Below are positions 12,003 to 20,562 of a stretch of 64,000 nucleotides of DNA, piece by piece. Below the pieces are notes generated by a model that was not told the DNA's origin, did no database searches, and worked only from the letters and a program-made list of their open reading frames with translations. The DNA comes from Neorhizobium sp. UBA3556 (GTDB lineage Bacteria; Pseudomonadota; Alphaproteobacteria; Rhizobiales; Rhizobiaceae). Where the stretch lies: the NCBI GenBank assembly GCA_002376235.1, contig DFNX01000006.1, forward strand, positions 372,001 through 436,000, read 5' to 3'. Position 1 is the stretch's first letter, and every line of letters begins with the position of its first letter. The translations under genes and the position numbers were made by a program.

Positions 12003-13058
12003 ATGGCCGATATGACCAGTGAAAAACCGGCGCAGCAGCCAGTTGCGAAATCCACCGGCCAAGGCAGACGTCTGAGCGAGCGGCAGAAGGACATCATCCA
12101 GAAATTTGCAGCCCTCGGCAGCCTGCTCGTGCTGGCCGCGGTGTTTTCCGCCACCAGCAGCGCCTTCTTCACCGTTGGCAACGGCATGACGATCGCGCTG
12201 CAGGTGACCTCGATTGCCCTGCTCGGCATTGGCGCGACCTATGTCATCATTACCGGCGGCATCGATCTCTCTGTCGGTTCGGTTCTGGCGCTGGCGGGTG
12301 TTGTGGCAGCTCTTGCGGTGAAGGAACTGCAACTGCCGATCTGGATCGGCATGCTGCTCGGCATTCTGACCGGTTCGCTCTGTGGGCTGATCAACGGTTT
12401 CGTTATCACCCAGTTGAAGCTGCCGCCCTTCATTGCAACGCTCGGCATGATGCTGATCGCGCGTGGTGTGGCACTGCAGATCACCGGCGCTCGCGCTGTG
12501 TCCGGCCTTGGTGAAGCTTTTGGCGAACTGGGCAACGGCTCGCTGTTCCGGATCGAATCCATCGACGACCAGGGTTTTCCGGTGGTGACATTTCCCGGCA
12601 TTCCCTATCCGGTGGTGCTGATGATCGTCATCGCTTTCATCGCCGCCTTCGTGCTGAACCGGACGGTGCTTGGGCGATACATCTATGCGATCGGCTCCAA
12701 TGCAGATGCTGCGAGACTTTCCGGCGTCAACGTTTCTCGCGTCACCGCCTTTACTTATGTCGTGTCGGGAACGCTTGCGGGGCTTACCGGCTGCGTGCTG
12801 ATGTCCCGTCTCGTCACGGCCCAGCCGAACGAGGGTGTGGCTTATGAACTCGACGCGATTGCCAGCGCGGTGATTGGCGGCACGTCGCTGATCGGCGGTG
12901 TCGGCACGATCTCGGGCACGATGATCGGCGCCTTCGTCATCGGCATATTGCGCAACGGATTGAACATGAACGGCGTCTCCGCCTTCACCCAGCAGATCAT
13001 CATCGGCCTCGTCATTCTGGTCACCGTCTGGATCGACCAGTTGCGCAATCGCCGCTGA
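12003..13058 (+). CDS. Sugar ABC transporter permease (RbsC type)
   Basis: 351 residues from ATG 12003, preceded by GAGAG; an upstream extension overlapping the ATPase gene is unlikely. It has about 8-10 hydrophobic segments. The RbsC family hallmarks GATYVIITGGIDLSVGSVLAL, GLINGFVIT and LPPFIATLGMM are present, as is the cytoplasmic EAA-like loop YAIGSNADAARLSGVNVSRV. The end LVTVWIDQLRNRR is cytoplasmic. It starts 4 bases after the ATPase stop. Confidence 0.92.
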   Translation: MADMTSEKPAQQPVAKSTGQGRRLSERQKDIIQKFAALGSLLVLAAVFSATSSAFFTVGNGMTIALQVTSIALLGIGATYVIITGGIDLSVGSVLALAGVVAALAVKELQLPIWIGMLLGILTGSLCGLINGFVITQLKLPPFIATLGMMLIARGVALQITGARAVSGLGEAFGELGNGSLFRIESIDDQGFPVVTFPGIPYPVVLMIVIAFIAAFVLNRTVLGRYIYAIGSNADAARLSGVNVSRVTAFTYVVSGTLAGLTGCVLMSRLVTAQPNEGVAYELDAIASAVIGGTSLIGGVGTISGTMIGAFVIGILRNGLNMNGVSAFTQQIIIGLVILVTVWIDQLRNRR

Positions 13059-13103
13059 AGACAAGGGAACGGCCGGGGGCCGGGCCTGACTATCTAAGCC
13101 ACG

Positions 13104-13126
13104 GGAAGGGGAGGAGCCTTCCTTTT
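13104..13126 (+). terminator. Terminator-like hairpin before the binding-protein gene
   Basis: GGAAGG and CCTTCC with a 7-base loop are followed by TTTT, in the 104-base gap between permease and binding protein. It could partly uncouple the two genes or shape mRNA stability. The binding-protein gene has its own strong ribosome site (GAGGAGG). Confidence 0.35.
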
Positions 13127-13162
13127 AACGGACCTGTTCAGGGTCATTCGAGGAGGAAAAAC

Positions 13163-14107
13163 ATGCGTAGACTTGCAACGGTCCTGATGGCGTCGGCACT
13201 TGCCTTCGCCGGAGCTTCCGCCGCATCGGCCGGCGAAATCGCCGTCATCGTCAAGACGGTCAACTCGACCTTTTGGCAGAACGTGCAGAAGGGTGCGGAA
13301 GCCGCGATAGGCGGTGCCAAAGGCGAACACACGATGACCTTCCAGGGCCCGGCAGCGGAATCCGCCATCGCCGATGAGGTCAACATGGTCGAAAACGCCG
13401 TCAACCGTAAGGTGGCTGCGATCCTGCTTGCTCCGTCCGATCCGGATGCACTTGTGCCGGCGGTGAAGAAGGCCTGGGAAGCCCGTATCCCGGTCGTCAT
13501 CATCGACAGCCAGCTTTCCGAAGGTTCGGACAAATATTACCAGTCCTTCCTTGCCACCGATAACCGCAAAGCCGGTGAACTGGCCGCCAAGGCGCTGATC
13601 GAAAAGGTCGGCGAGACCGGCAAGATCGCCGTCATGTCCTATGTCGCCGGTGCCGGTTCGGAAATCGGCCGCGTCGGCGGGTTCACCGATTACATCAAGG
13701 CCAATTCCAAGCTGGAAATAGTCGGGCCTTATTATTCGCAGTCGCAGATGGCGACGGCGCTGAACCAGACCACCGACGTTCTGGCCGCCAACAGCGACCT
13801 GAAGGGCATTTTCGGCGCCAACGAACCGACGGCGATCGGCATGGGCCGGGCGATCAAGCAAGCCGGCAAGGCGGGCAAGGTCGTGGCGATCGGCTTTGAC
13901 GGAAACCAGGACCTGCAGGAATTCGTGAAAGACGGCACGCTGACGGCGACCGTTGTTCAGGGCTCCTACCAGATGGGCGAGAAGGGCATCGAGACGCTGC
14001 TTTCGATCCTCGGCAAGCAGAAGGTCGACAAGACCGTCGATACCGGCGTCGTCGTGGTGACGAAGGACAATATCGACAAGCCGGAAGCCAAGAACGTTCT
14101 CTACTAA
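13163..14107 (+). CDS. Periplasmic sugar-binding protein (RbsB family), probable L-fucose
   Basis: 314 residues with a classic Sec signal peptide (MRR, hydrophobic ATVLMASALAFAGASAASA, cleavage near ASA-GE). The mature part shows the Peripla_BP_4 pattern: VIVKTVNSTFWQNVQKGAEAA, PSDPDALVPAVKKAWEARIPVVIIDS, AGELAAKALIE, GIFGANEPTAIGMGRAI, and VVAIGFDGNQDLQEFVKDGTLTATVVQ. It binds the sugar and delivers it to the permease. Unusually it is the last rather than first gene of the transporter set, and a strong hairpin follows it. Confidence 0.92.
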   Translation: MRRLATVLMASALAFAGASAASAGEIAVIVKTVNSTFWQNVQKGAEAAIGGAKGEHTMTFQGPAAESAIADEVNMVENAVNRKVAAILLAPSDPDALVPAVKKAWEARIPVVIIDSQLSEGSDKYYQSFLATDNRKAGELAAKALIEKVGETGKIAVMSYVAGAGSEIGRVGGFTDYIKANSKLEIVGPYYSQSQMATALNQTTDVLAANSDLKGIFGANEPTAIGMGRAIKQAGKAGKVVAIGFDGNQDLQEFVKDGTLTATVVQGSYQMGEKGIETLLSILGKQKVDKTVDTGVVVVTKDNIDKPEAKNVLY

Positions 14108-14115
14108 CCAGACCG

Positions 14116-14150
14116 GCGCGCGGGTAAAATTCTCGCCCGCGCGCTTCTTT
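14116..14150 (+). terminator. Hairpin after the sugar-binding protein gene
   Basis: GCGCGCGGG at 14116-14124 pairs with CCCGCGCGC at 14136-14144, followed by TTCTTT. It is a likely partial terminator or 3' stabiliser between the transporter genes and the catabolic genes. Confidence 0.65.
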
Positions 14151-14177
14151 CGATCACGCTCGGGATTTCAGGATATC

Positions 14178-15185
14178 ATGAAGGTTTCGGACAGGCGCAG
14201 GCTGCGCAATCGCGACGTCTCGTTCACGCTTATGGGGCTTGGCTGCGCCCAGATGGGTAATCTCTACCGCCTCACCCCCTATCAGGAAGCTCTTGGCGCC
14301 TTCGAGGCCGCCTGGGATGCGGGTATCCGTTATTTCGATACGGCGCCCTTTTATGGCTACACGCGTTCGGAACGTCGGCTCGGAACGATGGTGACGGACC
14401 GCGAGCGGGGCGATTATGTGCTGAGCACAAAGGTCGGGCGGCTGATGCTGCCGGATAACAGCGTCGGGCCGGAAGAGGATGCCTTCGTCGCGCCCCTGCC
14501 TTTTCGACCGACCTATGATTACGGCTATGACGCGATCCTGCGCTCGTTCGAGGACAGCCGCCAGCGGCTCGGCTTGTTCGCCCCCGACGTGCTTTTTATC
14601 CACGATATCGGCCGCGCCACCCATGGGGATCGTCACCAGCATTACTGGGATCAGCTGACCAAAGGTGGCGGGTTTCGGGCGCTTGGCGAATTGCGTGAGG
14701 CGGGTCTGATCAAGGCGATCGGGCTTGGCGTCAACGAATGGCAGGCGATCGCCGATGCGATGGACGAATGTGATATCGACGTGTCGATGCTGGCCGGGCG
14801 CTACACGCTGCTGGAGCAGGAAAGCCTGCCGTTGCTCGACCGCTGTCATCGCGAAGGCGTCGGGATCGTTGTTGCCGGCGCGTTCAATTCCGGGCTTCTC
14901 GCAGGAAACCGCAAGTTCAATTATGCCGAAGCGCCCGCCGACATTCTCGCCCGCGTCGGCGAGATCGAGGCGGCCTGCGAGGCTGAAGGTGTTGCCATGC
15001 AGGCCGCCGCATTGGCCTTTCCGGCGCTGCATCCGGCCGTCGTGAGTGTCGTTTCGGGTGCGCGCAATGCCGAGCAGATAAAGGCCAATGTCGGCTGGTT
15101 TGAGGAGGAGATCCCGGCCTCCTTCTGGACACGGCTGAAGGACAAGGGCGTGATCGCGGCGGATGCGTCGGTTTCGGGTGGTTGA
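14178..15185 (+). CDS. Aldo/keto reductase, probable L-fucose dehydrogenase
   Basis: 335 residues. The AKR catalytic tetrad can be read: Asp and Tyr in RYFDTAPFYGYTRSE, Lys in VLSTKVGRL, and His in LFIHDIGR. The cofactor segment VVSGARNAEQIKANV is near the C-terminus. The subfamily (D-threo-aldose 1-dehydrogenase-like) oxidises L-fucose to L-fucono-lactone, which fits the lactonase gene that follows. The start ATG lies 33 bases after the upstream hairpin. Confidence 0.82.
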   Translation: MKVSDRRRLRNRDVSFTLMGLGCAQMGNLYRLTPYQEALGAFEAAWDAGIRYFDTAPFYGYTRSERRLGTMVTDRERGDYVLSTKVGRLMLPDNSVGPEEDAFVAPLPFRPTYDYGYDAILRSFEDSRQRLGLFAPDVLFIHDIGRATHGDRHQHYWDQLTKGGGFRALGELREAGLIKAIGLGVNEWQAIADAMDECDIDVSMLAGRYTLLEQESLPLLDRCHREGVGIVVAGAFNSGLLAGNRKFNYAEAPADILARVGEIEAACEAEGVAMQAAALAFPALHPAVVSVVSGARNAEQIKANVGWFEEEIPASFWTRLKDKGVIAADASVSGG

Positions 15186-15189
15186 GACG

Positions 15190-16008
15190 ATGATCATCGA
15201 TGCCCACCAGCATTTCTGGCTGTTAAAGGACCGCGACGGTGGCTGGCCGCCGCCGGAGCTTGCCGCCATCCATCGCGATTTCCTGCCAGTCGATCTGGCG
15301 TCGGAAACTCAGGCCGCAGGCGTCGGCGGCACGATCCTCGTGCAATCGATGCCGAGCGTCGAGGATACGCGTTTCATGCTGGACCTTGCCGAGAAGAGCA
15401 GGGCAATTCTCGGGGTCGTCGGATGGGTAGACATGAAGGCCTCGAATGCGCCGCAAGTGATCGCCGATCTTGCCGAGGCGCCGAAGTTGAAGGGGCTGAG
15501 GCCGATGCTGCAGGATATCGCCGATCCCGACTGGATCGACGATCCGGCGCTGGAGCCGGCTGTCGAGGCGATGATGGCGCATCATCTTGTGTTCGATGCG
15601 CTAGTGCTGGAGCCGCATCTTGCAGCACTTCACGCCTTTGCCCGCCGTCATCCCGGCCTGCCGGTCGTTATCGATCATGGTGCCAAGCCGCGGATTGCCA
15701 CCGGGCACTATCGCGACTGGCGGCATGCGATGCTGCGGCTCTCGGAACTCGACAATGTCTGCAGCAAGCTTTCCGGCCTGCTGACCGAAGCGGGCGGGCA
15801 GAGGCCGGAGGCGCTGCGGCCCTATATCGAGACCATTCTTGAATTGTTCGGAGCCGACCGGGTGATTTGGGGCAGCGACTGGCCGGTCGTCAATCTGGCT
15901 GGAAGTTATGCCGAATGGATTGCTCAATGCCGCGCGATCGTTCCCGAGGCCGATCACGATGCGGTGTTCGGGGCCAATGCGCGGCGCTTTTATCGCTTGG
16001 AAGGGTGA
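15190..16008 (+). CDS. Amidohydrolase-family lactonase, probable L-fuconolactonase
   Basis: 272 residues from ATG 15190 (MIIDAHQHFW), 4 bases after the reductase stop. The Amidohydro_2 barrel motifs are clear: DAHQHFW near the N-terminus, LPVVIDHGAKP, NVCSKLSGLLTEAG and VIWGSDWPVVNL. Family members in sugar pathways open lactones such as L-fucono- or L-rhamnono-lactone to the acid. Position between L-fucose dehydrogenase and fuconate dehydratase genes supports L-fuconolactonase. Confidence 0.83.
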   Translation: MIIDAHQHFWLLKDRDGGWPPPELAAIHRDFLPVDLASETQAAGVGGTILVQSMPSVEDTRFMLDLAEKSRAILGVVGWVDMKASNAPQVIADLAEAPKLKGLRPMLQDIADPDWIDDPALEPAVEAMMAHHLVFDALVLEPHLAALHAFARRHPGLPVVIDHGAKPRIATGHYRDWRHAMLRLSELDNVCSKLSGLLTEAGGQRPEALRPYIETILELFGADRVIWGSDWPVVNLAGSYAEWIAQCRAIVPEADHDAVFGANARRFYRLEG

Positions 16009-16010
16009 CC

Positions 16011-16352
16011 ATGCAGAGAATGGGCCAGAGAATGGGAATGGTGATCGGTCTCGCGCCGGAAAAGGTCGAGGAATACAAGGCACTGCATGCCGCCGTCTGG
16101 CCTGAGATCCTTGATCTCATATCGCGCTGCAATATTTCCAACTACACGATATTCCTGCGCGAACCGGAAAACCTGCTGTTCGGGTACTGGGAATATCATG
16201 GTGCTGATTTCGCTGCAGATATGGCGAAAATGGCGGCGAGCGAAAAGAACCAGGAATGGTGGTCGTACTGTATTCCCTGCCAAAGGCCTTTCGCAACGCG
16301 AAAGGATGGGGAATGGTGGGCATCGATGGATGAGGTGTTCCATCTGGACTAG
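16011..16352 (+). CDS. RhaM-family sugar mutarotase, probable L-fucose mutarotase
   Basis: 113 residues from ATG 16011, 2 bases after the lactonase stop. This small ferredoxin-like fold protein matches the rhamnose mutarotase family: YKALHAAVWPEIL with the catalytic His, NYTIFLREPENLLFGYWEY, and WWSYCIPCQRPFATRKDGEWWASMDEVFHLD at the end. It would interconvert fucose anomers to feed the dehydrogenase. Its TAG stop lies at the edge of a dispersed palindromic element (16351-16452). Confidence 0.85.
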   Translation: MQRMGQRMGMVIGLAPEKVEEYKALHAAVWPEILDLISRCNISNYTIFLREPENLLFGYWEYHGADFAADMAKMAASEKNQEWWSYCIPCQRPFATRKDGEWWASMDEVFHLD

Positions 16353-16452
16353 AGCAATTCCAGCAAAAGTGGATACCGGTTTTGTGTCCGGAATTGTTTA
16401 GAAACAAATAGATAGAGCAGTTTCGTGTTTCGAAGAAAGACGGAAATGATCT
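16351..16452. repeat. Dispersed rhizobial intergenic palindromic element, copy 2
   Basis: A roughly 102 bp element beginning AGAGCAATTCCAGCAAAAGT, in the opposite orientation to copy 1 at 3065-3165. Two bases of the mutarotase stop codon are the first bases of the element. It fills almost the entire gap to the next gene, whose ribosome site AAGGGAG begins 3 bases after it. Confidence 0.85.
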
Positions 16453-16466
16453 AAAGGGAGAAGAGG

Positions 16467-17201
16467 ATGACAGGTAAGCTAGGAGGCAAGGTGGTCGTCG
16501 TGACCGCCGCCGGTCAGGGGATCGGGCGGGCCAGCGCATTGGCCTATGCCGACGCGGGAGCCAAGGTCTTTGCGACCGATATCAACGAAGAAGCGCTTTC
16601 GACGCTCACCGGCAGTACCAATATCGAAACGGCAAAGCTCGATGTGCTCGACAGCGCATCGGTGACGGCATTCTTCGAACGCATCGGCGCGGTCGATGTG
16701 CTGTTCAATTGCGCCGGTGTCGTGCATGGCGGCTCGGTGCTGGAAATGTCCGACAAGGATCTGGACTTCGCCTTCGATCTCAACGTTCGCGCCATGGTGC
16801 GCACGATCAAGGCGGTGCTGCCGGGCATGCTGGAGCGTGGCGAGGGCGCGATCATCAACATGGCGTCCATCGCATCAAGCTCCAAGGGCGTGCCGAACCG
16901 CTGCGCCTATGGCACGACCAAGGCTGCCGTGATCGGCCTGACCAAGGCGGTCGCCGCCGACTATGTGACGCGCGGCATTCGTTGCAATGCGATCTGCCCC
17001 GGTACCGTCGAAAGCCCGTCCCTGGAACAGCGCATGCGCGCCCAGGGAAATTACGAGGAGGCGCGTGCCGCCTTCATTGCACGCCAGCCCATGGGACGTC
17101 TCGGTAGCCCAGAAGAAATCGCGGAACTGGCGGTCTATCTCGCCGGCGCTACCTACATGACCGGTCAGGCCGTCGGCATCGATGGCGGCTGGTCGATCTG
17201 A
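16467..17201 (+). CDS. SDR dehydrogenase, probable 2-keto-3-deoxy-L-fuconate dehydrogenase
   Basis: 244 residues. It is a classical short-chain dehydrogenase: cofactor loop TAAGQGIGRASA near residue 12, FNCAGVVHGG (NAG-type), catalytic Ser in NMASIASSSKG, YGTTK (Tyr-x-x-x-Lys), and RCNAICPGTVESPSL. The C-terminus ends YMTGQAVGIDGGWSI. In the oxidative L-fucose pathway an SDR oxidises 2-keto-3-deoxy-L-fuconate at C4, and the following hydrolase then cleaves the diketo acid. The catalytic residues are complete. Confidence 0.85.
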   Translation: MTGKLGGKVVVVTAAGQGIGRASALAYADAGAKVFATDINEEALSTLTGSTNIETAKLDVLDSASVTAFFERIGAVDVLFNCAGVVHGGSVLEMSDKDLDFAFDLNVRAMVRTIKAVLPGMLERGEGAIINMASIASSSKGVPNRCAYGTTKAAVIGLTKAVAADYVTRGIRCNAICPGTVESPSLEQRMRAQGNYEEARAAFIARQPMGRLGSPEEIAELAVYLAGATYMTGQAVGIDGGWSI

Positions 17202-17243
17202 ACCTTTTGAATAAGCAGAGTTTAAATTGAGAGGACTATATTC

Positions 17244-18089
17244 ATGAAATTCCTGCGTTATGGCGCGCCTGGCGCCGAAAAGCCTGCGATCGTCGATGCT
17301 GACGGCAAGATCCGTGATCTTTCCACCCATGTTTCCGATCTTTCGGGTGCAGCACTTGCTCCGGACGCGCTGGCAAAACTCGGTGCGATCGATCTGAAAA
17401 GCCTGCCGCTGGTCGAAGGTTCGCCGCGTCTCGGCCCCTGCGTCGCGGGTACCGGCAAGTTCATCTGCATCGGCCTCAACTATTCCGACCATGCCGCCGA
17501 AACCGGCGCGACCGTGCCGCCGGAGCCGATCATCTTCATGAAGGCATCGTCTGCCATCGTCGGCCCGAATGACGATGTGGTCATTCCGCGCGGATCGGAA
17601 AAGACCGACTGGGAAGTCGAGCTCGGTGTCGTCATCGGCAAGACGGCGAAATACGTTTCGGAGGACGATGCGCTGGATTACGTCGCCGGCTATTGCCTGA
17701 CCAATGACGTTTCCGAACGTGCCTTCCAGGCCGAGCGTTCCGGTCAGTGGACCAAGGGGAAATCCTGCGACACGTTCGGGCCGATCGGCCCCTGGCTGGT
17801 GACCAAGGACGAGATTCCGGATCCGCAGAACCTCGGCATGTGGCTGACGGTGAACGGCGAGAAGATGCAGGACGGTTCGTCCAAGACCATGGTCTACGGC
17901 GTCAAATTCCTCGTCTCGTATCTCAGCCAGTTCATGTCGCTGCATCCGGGCGATGTCATCTCCACCGGCACGCCTCCGGGCGTCGGCCTTGGCATGAAGC
18001 CACCGCGCTTCCTCAAGGCTGGTGATGTCGTCGAACTCGGCATCGAAGGCCTCGGCACACAGAAGCAGACCTTCAAGGCCGATATCTAA
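17244..18089 (+). CDS. FAH-family hydrolase, probable 2,4-diketo-3-deoxy-L-fuconate hydrolase
   Basis: 281 residues. Fumarylacetoacetate-hydrolase fold: FICIGLNYSDHAAETGA, PIIFMKASSAIVGPND, the metal ligands in DWEVELGVVIGKTAKYV (ExE), GYCLTNDVSER, GDVISTGTPPGVGLGMKPPRFLKAGD. Family acylpyruvases cleave 2,4-diketo acids; here the expected products are pyruvate and L-lactate. It lies between the SDR and the dehydratase gene, so the cluster covers the whole oxidative route. Confidence 0.87.
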   Translation: MKFLRYGAPGAEKPAIVDADGKIRDLSTHVSDLSGAALAPDALAKLGAIDLKSLPLVEGSPRLGPCVAGTGKFICIGLNYSDHAAETGATVPPEPIIFMKASSAIVGPNDDVVIPRGSEKTDWEVELGVVIGKTAKYVSEDDALDYVAGYCLTNDVSERAFQAERSGQWTKGKSCDTFGPIGPWLVTKDEIPDPQNLGMWLTVNGEKMQDGSSKTMVYGVKFLVSYLSQFMSLHPGDVISTGTPPGVGLGMKPPRFLKAGDVVELGIEGLGTQKQTFKADI

Positions 18090-18098
18090 GGCGATCTA

Positions 18099-18133
18099 TC
18101 GGCGCGCCGGTGTGGAGGCTGGCGCGCCGATTT
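18099..18133 (+). terminator. Hairpin between FAH hydrolase and fuconate dehydratase genes
   Basis: TCGGCGCGCC pairs with GGCGCGCCGA across a 12-base loop and is followed by TTT. Being intercistronic, it may attenuate or protect the upstream mRNA rather than end the operon. Confidence 0.5.
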
Positions 18134-18167
18134 CATCAGAATTGAGTCGGCAGAGGAGGCCGCAGCC

Positions 18168-19457
18168 ATGACCCGCATCACCAATCTTCGTGTTTTCGAT
18201 CTGCGCTTTCCGACTTCGGCAAGCCTTGACGGGTCGGATGCGATGAACCCCGATCCGGATTATTCGGCCGCCTATGTCATTCTCGAAACCGACAAGGATG
18301 GCGTTTCCGGCCATGGCCTGACCTTTACCATCGGGCGCGGCAACGACATTTGCTGCATGGCAATCGAGGCGATGCGGCATCTCGTTGTCGGCAAGGATCT
18401 ATCCGAAATGCGCGCCGCCCCCGGCAAATTCTGGCGGCACCTGACGGGTGACAGCCAGTTGCGCTGGATCGGCCCGGACAAGGGCGCGATGCATCTGGCA
18501 ACAGGCGCGGTGGTCAACGCGCTTTGGGATGCGCTGGCCAAAGAAGCCGGCATGCCGGTATGGAAATTCGTCTCCACCATGTCGCCGGAAGAGATCGCCG
18601 ATATCGTTGACTATCGTTACCTCACCGATGCACTGACGCGCGACGAGGCAATCGACATCCTGCGCAAGGCCGAGGCCGGCAAGGCGGAACGCATCGCCAT
18701 CCTCGAGCGTGAAGGCTATGCCTGCTACACGACGTCGGCCGGCTGGCTGGGTTATCCGGACGACAAGCTGCGCCGACTGGCGCAGGAGGCCGTCGATGCA
18801 GGCTTCAGCCATGTGAAGATGAAGGTCGGTCGCGATCTGGAAGACGATATCCGCAGGCTCACCATTTGCCGTGAGGTGATCGGGCCGGATCGCTACATGA
18901 TGATTGATGCCAACCAGGTCTGGGATGTCGATCAGGCTATCGACTGGGTGAAGGCGTTGGCTTTCGCGAAGCCGTTCTTCATTGAGGAGCCGACCAGCCC
19001 GGACGATGTGGCGGGACACAAGAAGATCCGCGAGGCGATTGCGCCGGTGAAGGTGGCGACCGGCGAAATGTGCCAGAACCGTATCATGTTCAAGCAGTTC
19101 ATCGCCGAGGGCGCGATCGACATCGTGCAGATCGATGCCTGCCGCATGGGTGGTCTGAACGAGGTGCTGGCGGTGCTGTTGATTGCAGCGAAATTCGGTA
19201 AGGCGGTCTGGCCGCATGCCGGCGGCGTCGGGCTTTGCGAATATGTGCAGCATCTTTCGATGATCGACTACATCGCCGTGTCGGGTACGAAAGAGGGCAG
19301 GGTGATCGAATATGTCGACCATCTGCACGAGCATTTCGTCGATCCCTGCGTGATCAAGGACGCAGCCTACATGCCGCCGTTACGGCCGGGTTTTTCGATC
19401 GAGATGAAGCCGCAGTCTATCGAAGCCTACCAATTCGGACGGCCGAAGGCGGCGTGA
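18168..19457 (+). CDS. fucD: L-fuconate dehydratase (enolase superfamily)
   Basis: 429 residues, the length typical of FucD. The start ITNLRVFDLRFPTSASLDGSDAMNPDPDYSAAYV is characteristic of this enzyme. Enolase-superfamily residues are legible: the KMKVG lysine pair, Asp in MIDANQVWD, Glu in FFIEEPTSPDD, Glu in VATGEMCQNR, and the acid/base His in VWPHAGGVG. It dehydrates L-fuconate to 2-keto-3-deoxy-L-fuconate. It is last in the fucose cluster and is followed by a strong terminator. Confidence 0.92.
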   Translation: MTRITNLRVFDLRFPTSASLDGSDAMNPDPDYSAAYVILETDKDGVSGHGLTFTIGRGNDICCMAIEAMRHLVVGKDLSEMRAAPGKFWRHLTGDSQLRWIGPDKGAMHLATGAVVNALWDALAKEAGMPVWKFVSTMSPEEIADIVDYRYLTDALTRDEAIDILRKAEAGKAERIAILEREGYACYTTSAGWLGYPDDKLRRLAQEAVDAGFSHVKMKVGRDLEDDIRRLTICREVIGPDRYMMIDANQVWDVDQAIDWVKALAFAKPFFIEEPTSPDDVAGHKKIREAIAPVKVATGEMCQNRIMFKQFIAEGAIDIVQIDACRMGGLNEVLAVLLIAAKFGKAVWPHAGGVGLCEYVQHLSMIDYIAVSGTKEGRVIEYVDHLHEHFVDPCVIKDAAYMPPLRPGFSIEMKPQSIEAYQFGRPKAA

Positions 19458-19482
19458 GCGGGCAGCGAGGCTGGATATGAAG

Positions 19483-19505
19483 AAGGCGCCTTCCGGCGCC
19501 TTTTT
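19483..19505 (+). terminator. Rho-independent terminator after fucD
   Basis: AAGGCGCC-TTCC-GGCGCCTTTTT: a compact stem with a tetraloop and a U run. It ends the fucose cluster, and the convergent sugar-acid operon stops just beyond at 19524. Confidence 0.9.
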
Positions 19506-19523
19506 CTATTGGATGGTGGGGCC

Positions 19524-20534
19524 TCAAACTTCCAGGATGGCTTTGATCACGCCTGCTTCAGGTTTCGACCATTCTGAAAACAGCGCGACTGCGTCGGTGA
19601 GCGGCGCGCGGTGGGTGTTGAGCGCGCGGGTGGGGACCTTGCCGGCCTCGATCTGGCGCACGACCTCGGCAAAGTCGTCCGGCTGGGCGTTGCGGCTGGC
19701 GATCAGCGTTGCCTCTCGCTTGTGGAATTCCGGGTCGGAGAAGGTGATGTCCTGGCGGACGACCGAGAGCAGCACGTAACGTGCGCCATGGGCGAGAAAA
19801 TCGAAGCCACGCTGCATGGGGATGGCGTTGCCGGTGGCATCGATGACGACATCATACCATTCGCCGCCGGTCTGCCGCTCGGCTGTCTGTTCCGCATCGG
19901 CATCGGCAAAGATCGTCTCGTCTGCTCCGAGTTTTTCGACGGCGAAGGCGAGGCGGTCCTCGCGCGTGTCCATGACGGTGACATGTGCTCCGCGGGCCTT
20001 GGCGAAGATGATCGCCGACATGCCTATCGGGCCGGAGCCGGTGACGAGCACGCGGTCTTGCGCCGTGATCGCGCCTCGTTTGACGCCATGTGCGCCGATG
20101 GCGAGGAACTCGATCATCGCGGCGTCTTCGAGCGGGATATTGCCGGTCGGGATGACGTTGCCTTCCGGGACGCAAAGATATTCGGCCATGCCGCCATCGC
20201 TATGGACGCCGAGCACGGAAATGTTGCGGCAGGCATTGCTGATGCCGCGGCGGCAGGCCTGGCAGGCGCCGCAGGAGAGATAGGGAACGATATAGACGGC
20301 TTCGCCCGGCTTGAGCCTGCTACTAGCCGGCGCCTCCGCGACGGTGCCGGACAACTCGTGGCCCATGACCCGCGGATATTCGAGAAACGGATGTTTCCCC
20401 GCAAAAATGTGAAAATCGGTGCCGCAGATGCCGACATGGCGAATGCGGACCTTGACCTCGCGTTCGCCGCGCGCCGGTTCGGGACGATCCTCCAGCGCGA
20501 GACGGCCGGGCTCGATACAGACGAGCGCCTTCAT
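19524..20534 (-). CDS. Zinc alcohol dehydrogenase, LgoD-like (sugar-acid 5-dehydrogenase candidate)
   Basis: 336 residues. Medium-chain zinc dehydrogenase: catalytic zinc site GICGTDFHIF and GHE, structural-zinc cysteines CGACQACRRGISNAC, and Rossmann loop VLVTGSGPIGMSAI. It resembles the L-galactonate/L-gulonate 5-dehydrogenase branch (short MKALVCIEPGRLALEDRPEP start). Oxidation of L-gulonate would give D-fructuronate, which the adjacent UxuB then reduces; this is inference from context. It is last in a nine-gene minus-strand series. Confidence 0.75.
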   Translation of the reverse strand: MKALVCIEPGRLALEDRPEPARGEREVKVRIRHVGICGTDFHIFAGKHPFLEYPRVMGHELSGTVAEAPASSRLKPGEAVYIVPYLSCGACQACRRGISNACRNISVLGVHSDGGMAEYLCVPEGNVIPTGNIPLEDAAMIEFLAIGAHGVKRGAITAQDRVLVTGSGPIGMSAIIFAKARGAHVTVMDTREDRLAFAVEKLGADETIFADADAEQTAERQTGGEWYDVVIDATGNAIPMQRGFDFLAHGARYVLLSVVRQDITFSDPEFHKREATLIASRNAQPDDFAEVVRQIEAGKVPTRALNTHRAPLTDAVALFSEWSKPEAGVIKAILEV

Positions 20535-20562
20535 GATGAACTCCTAGGGTAATCTTTGAGGG

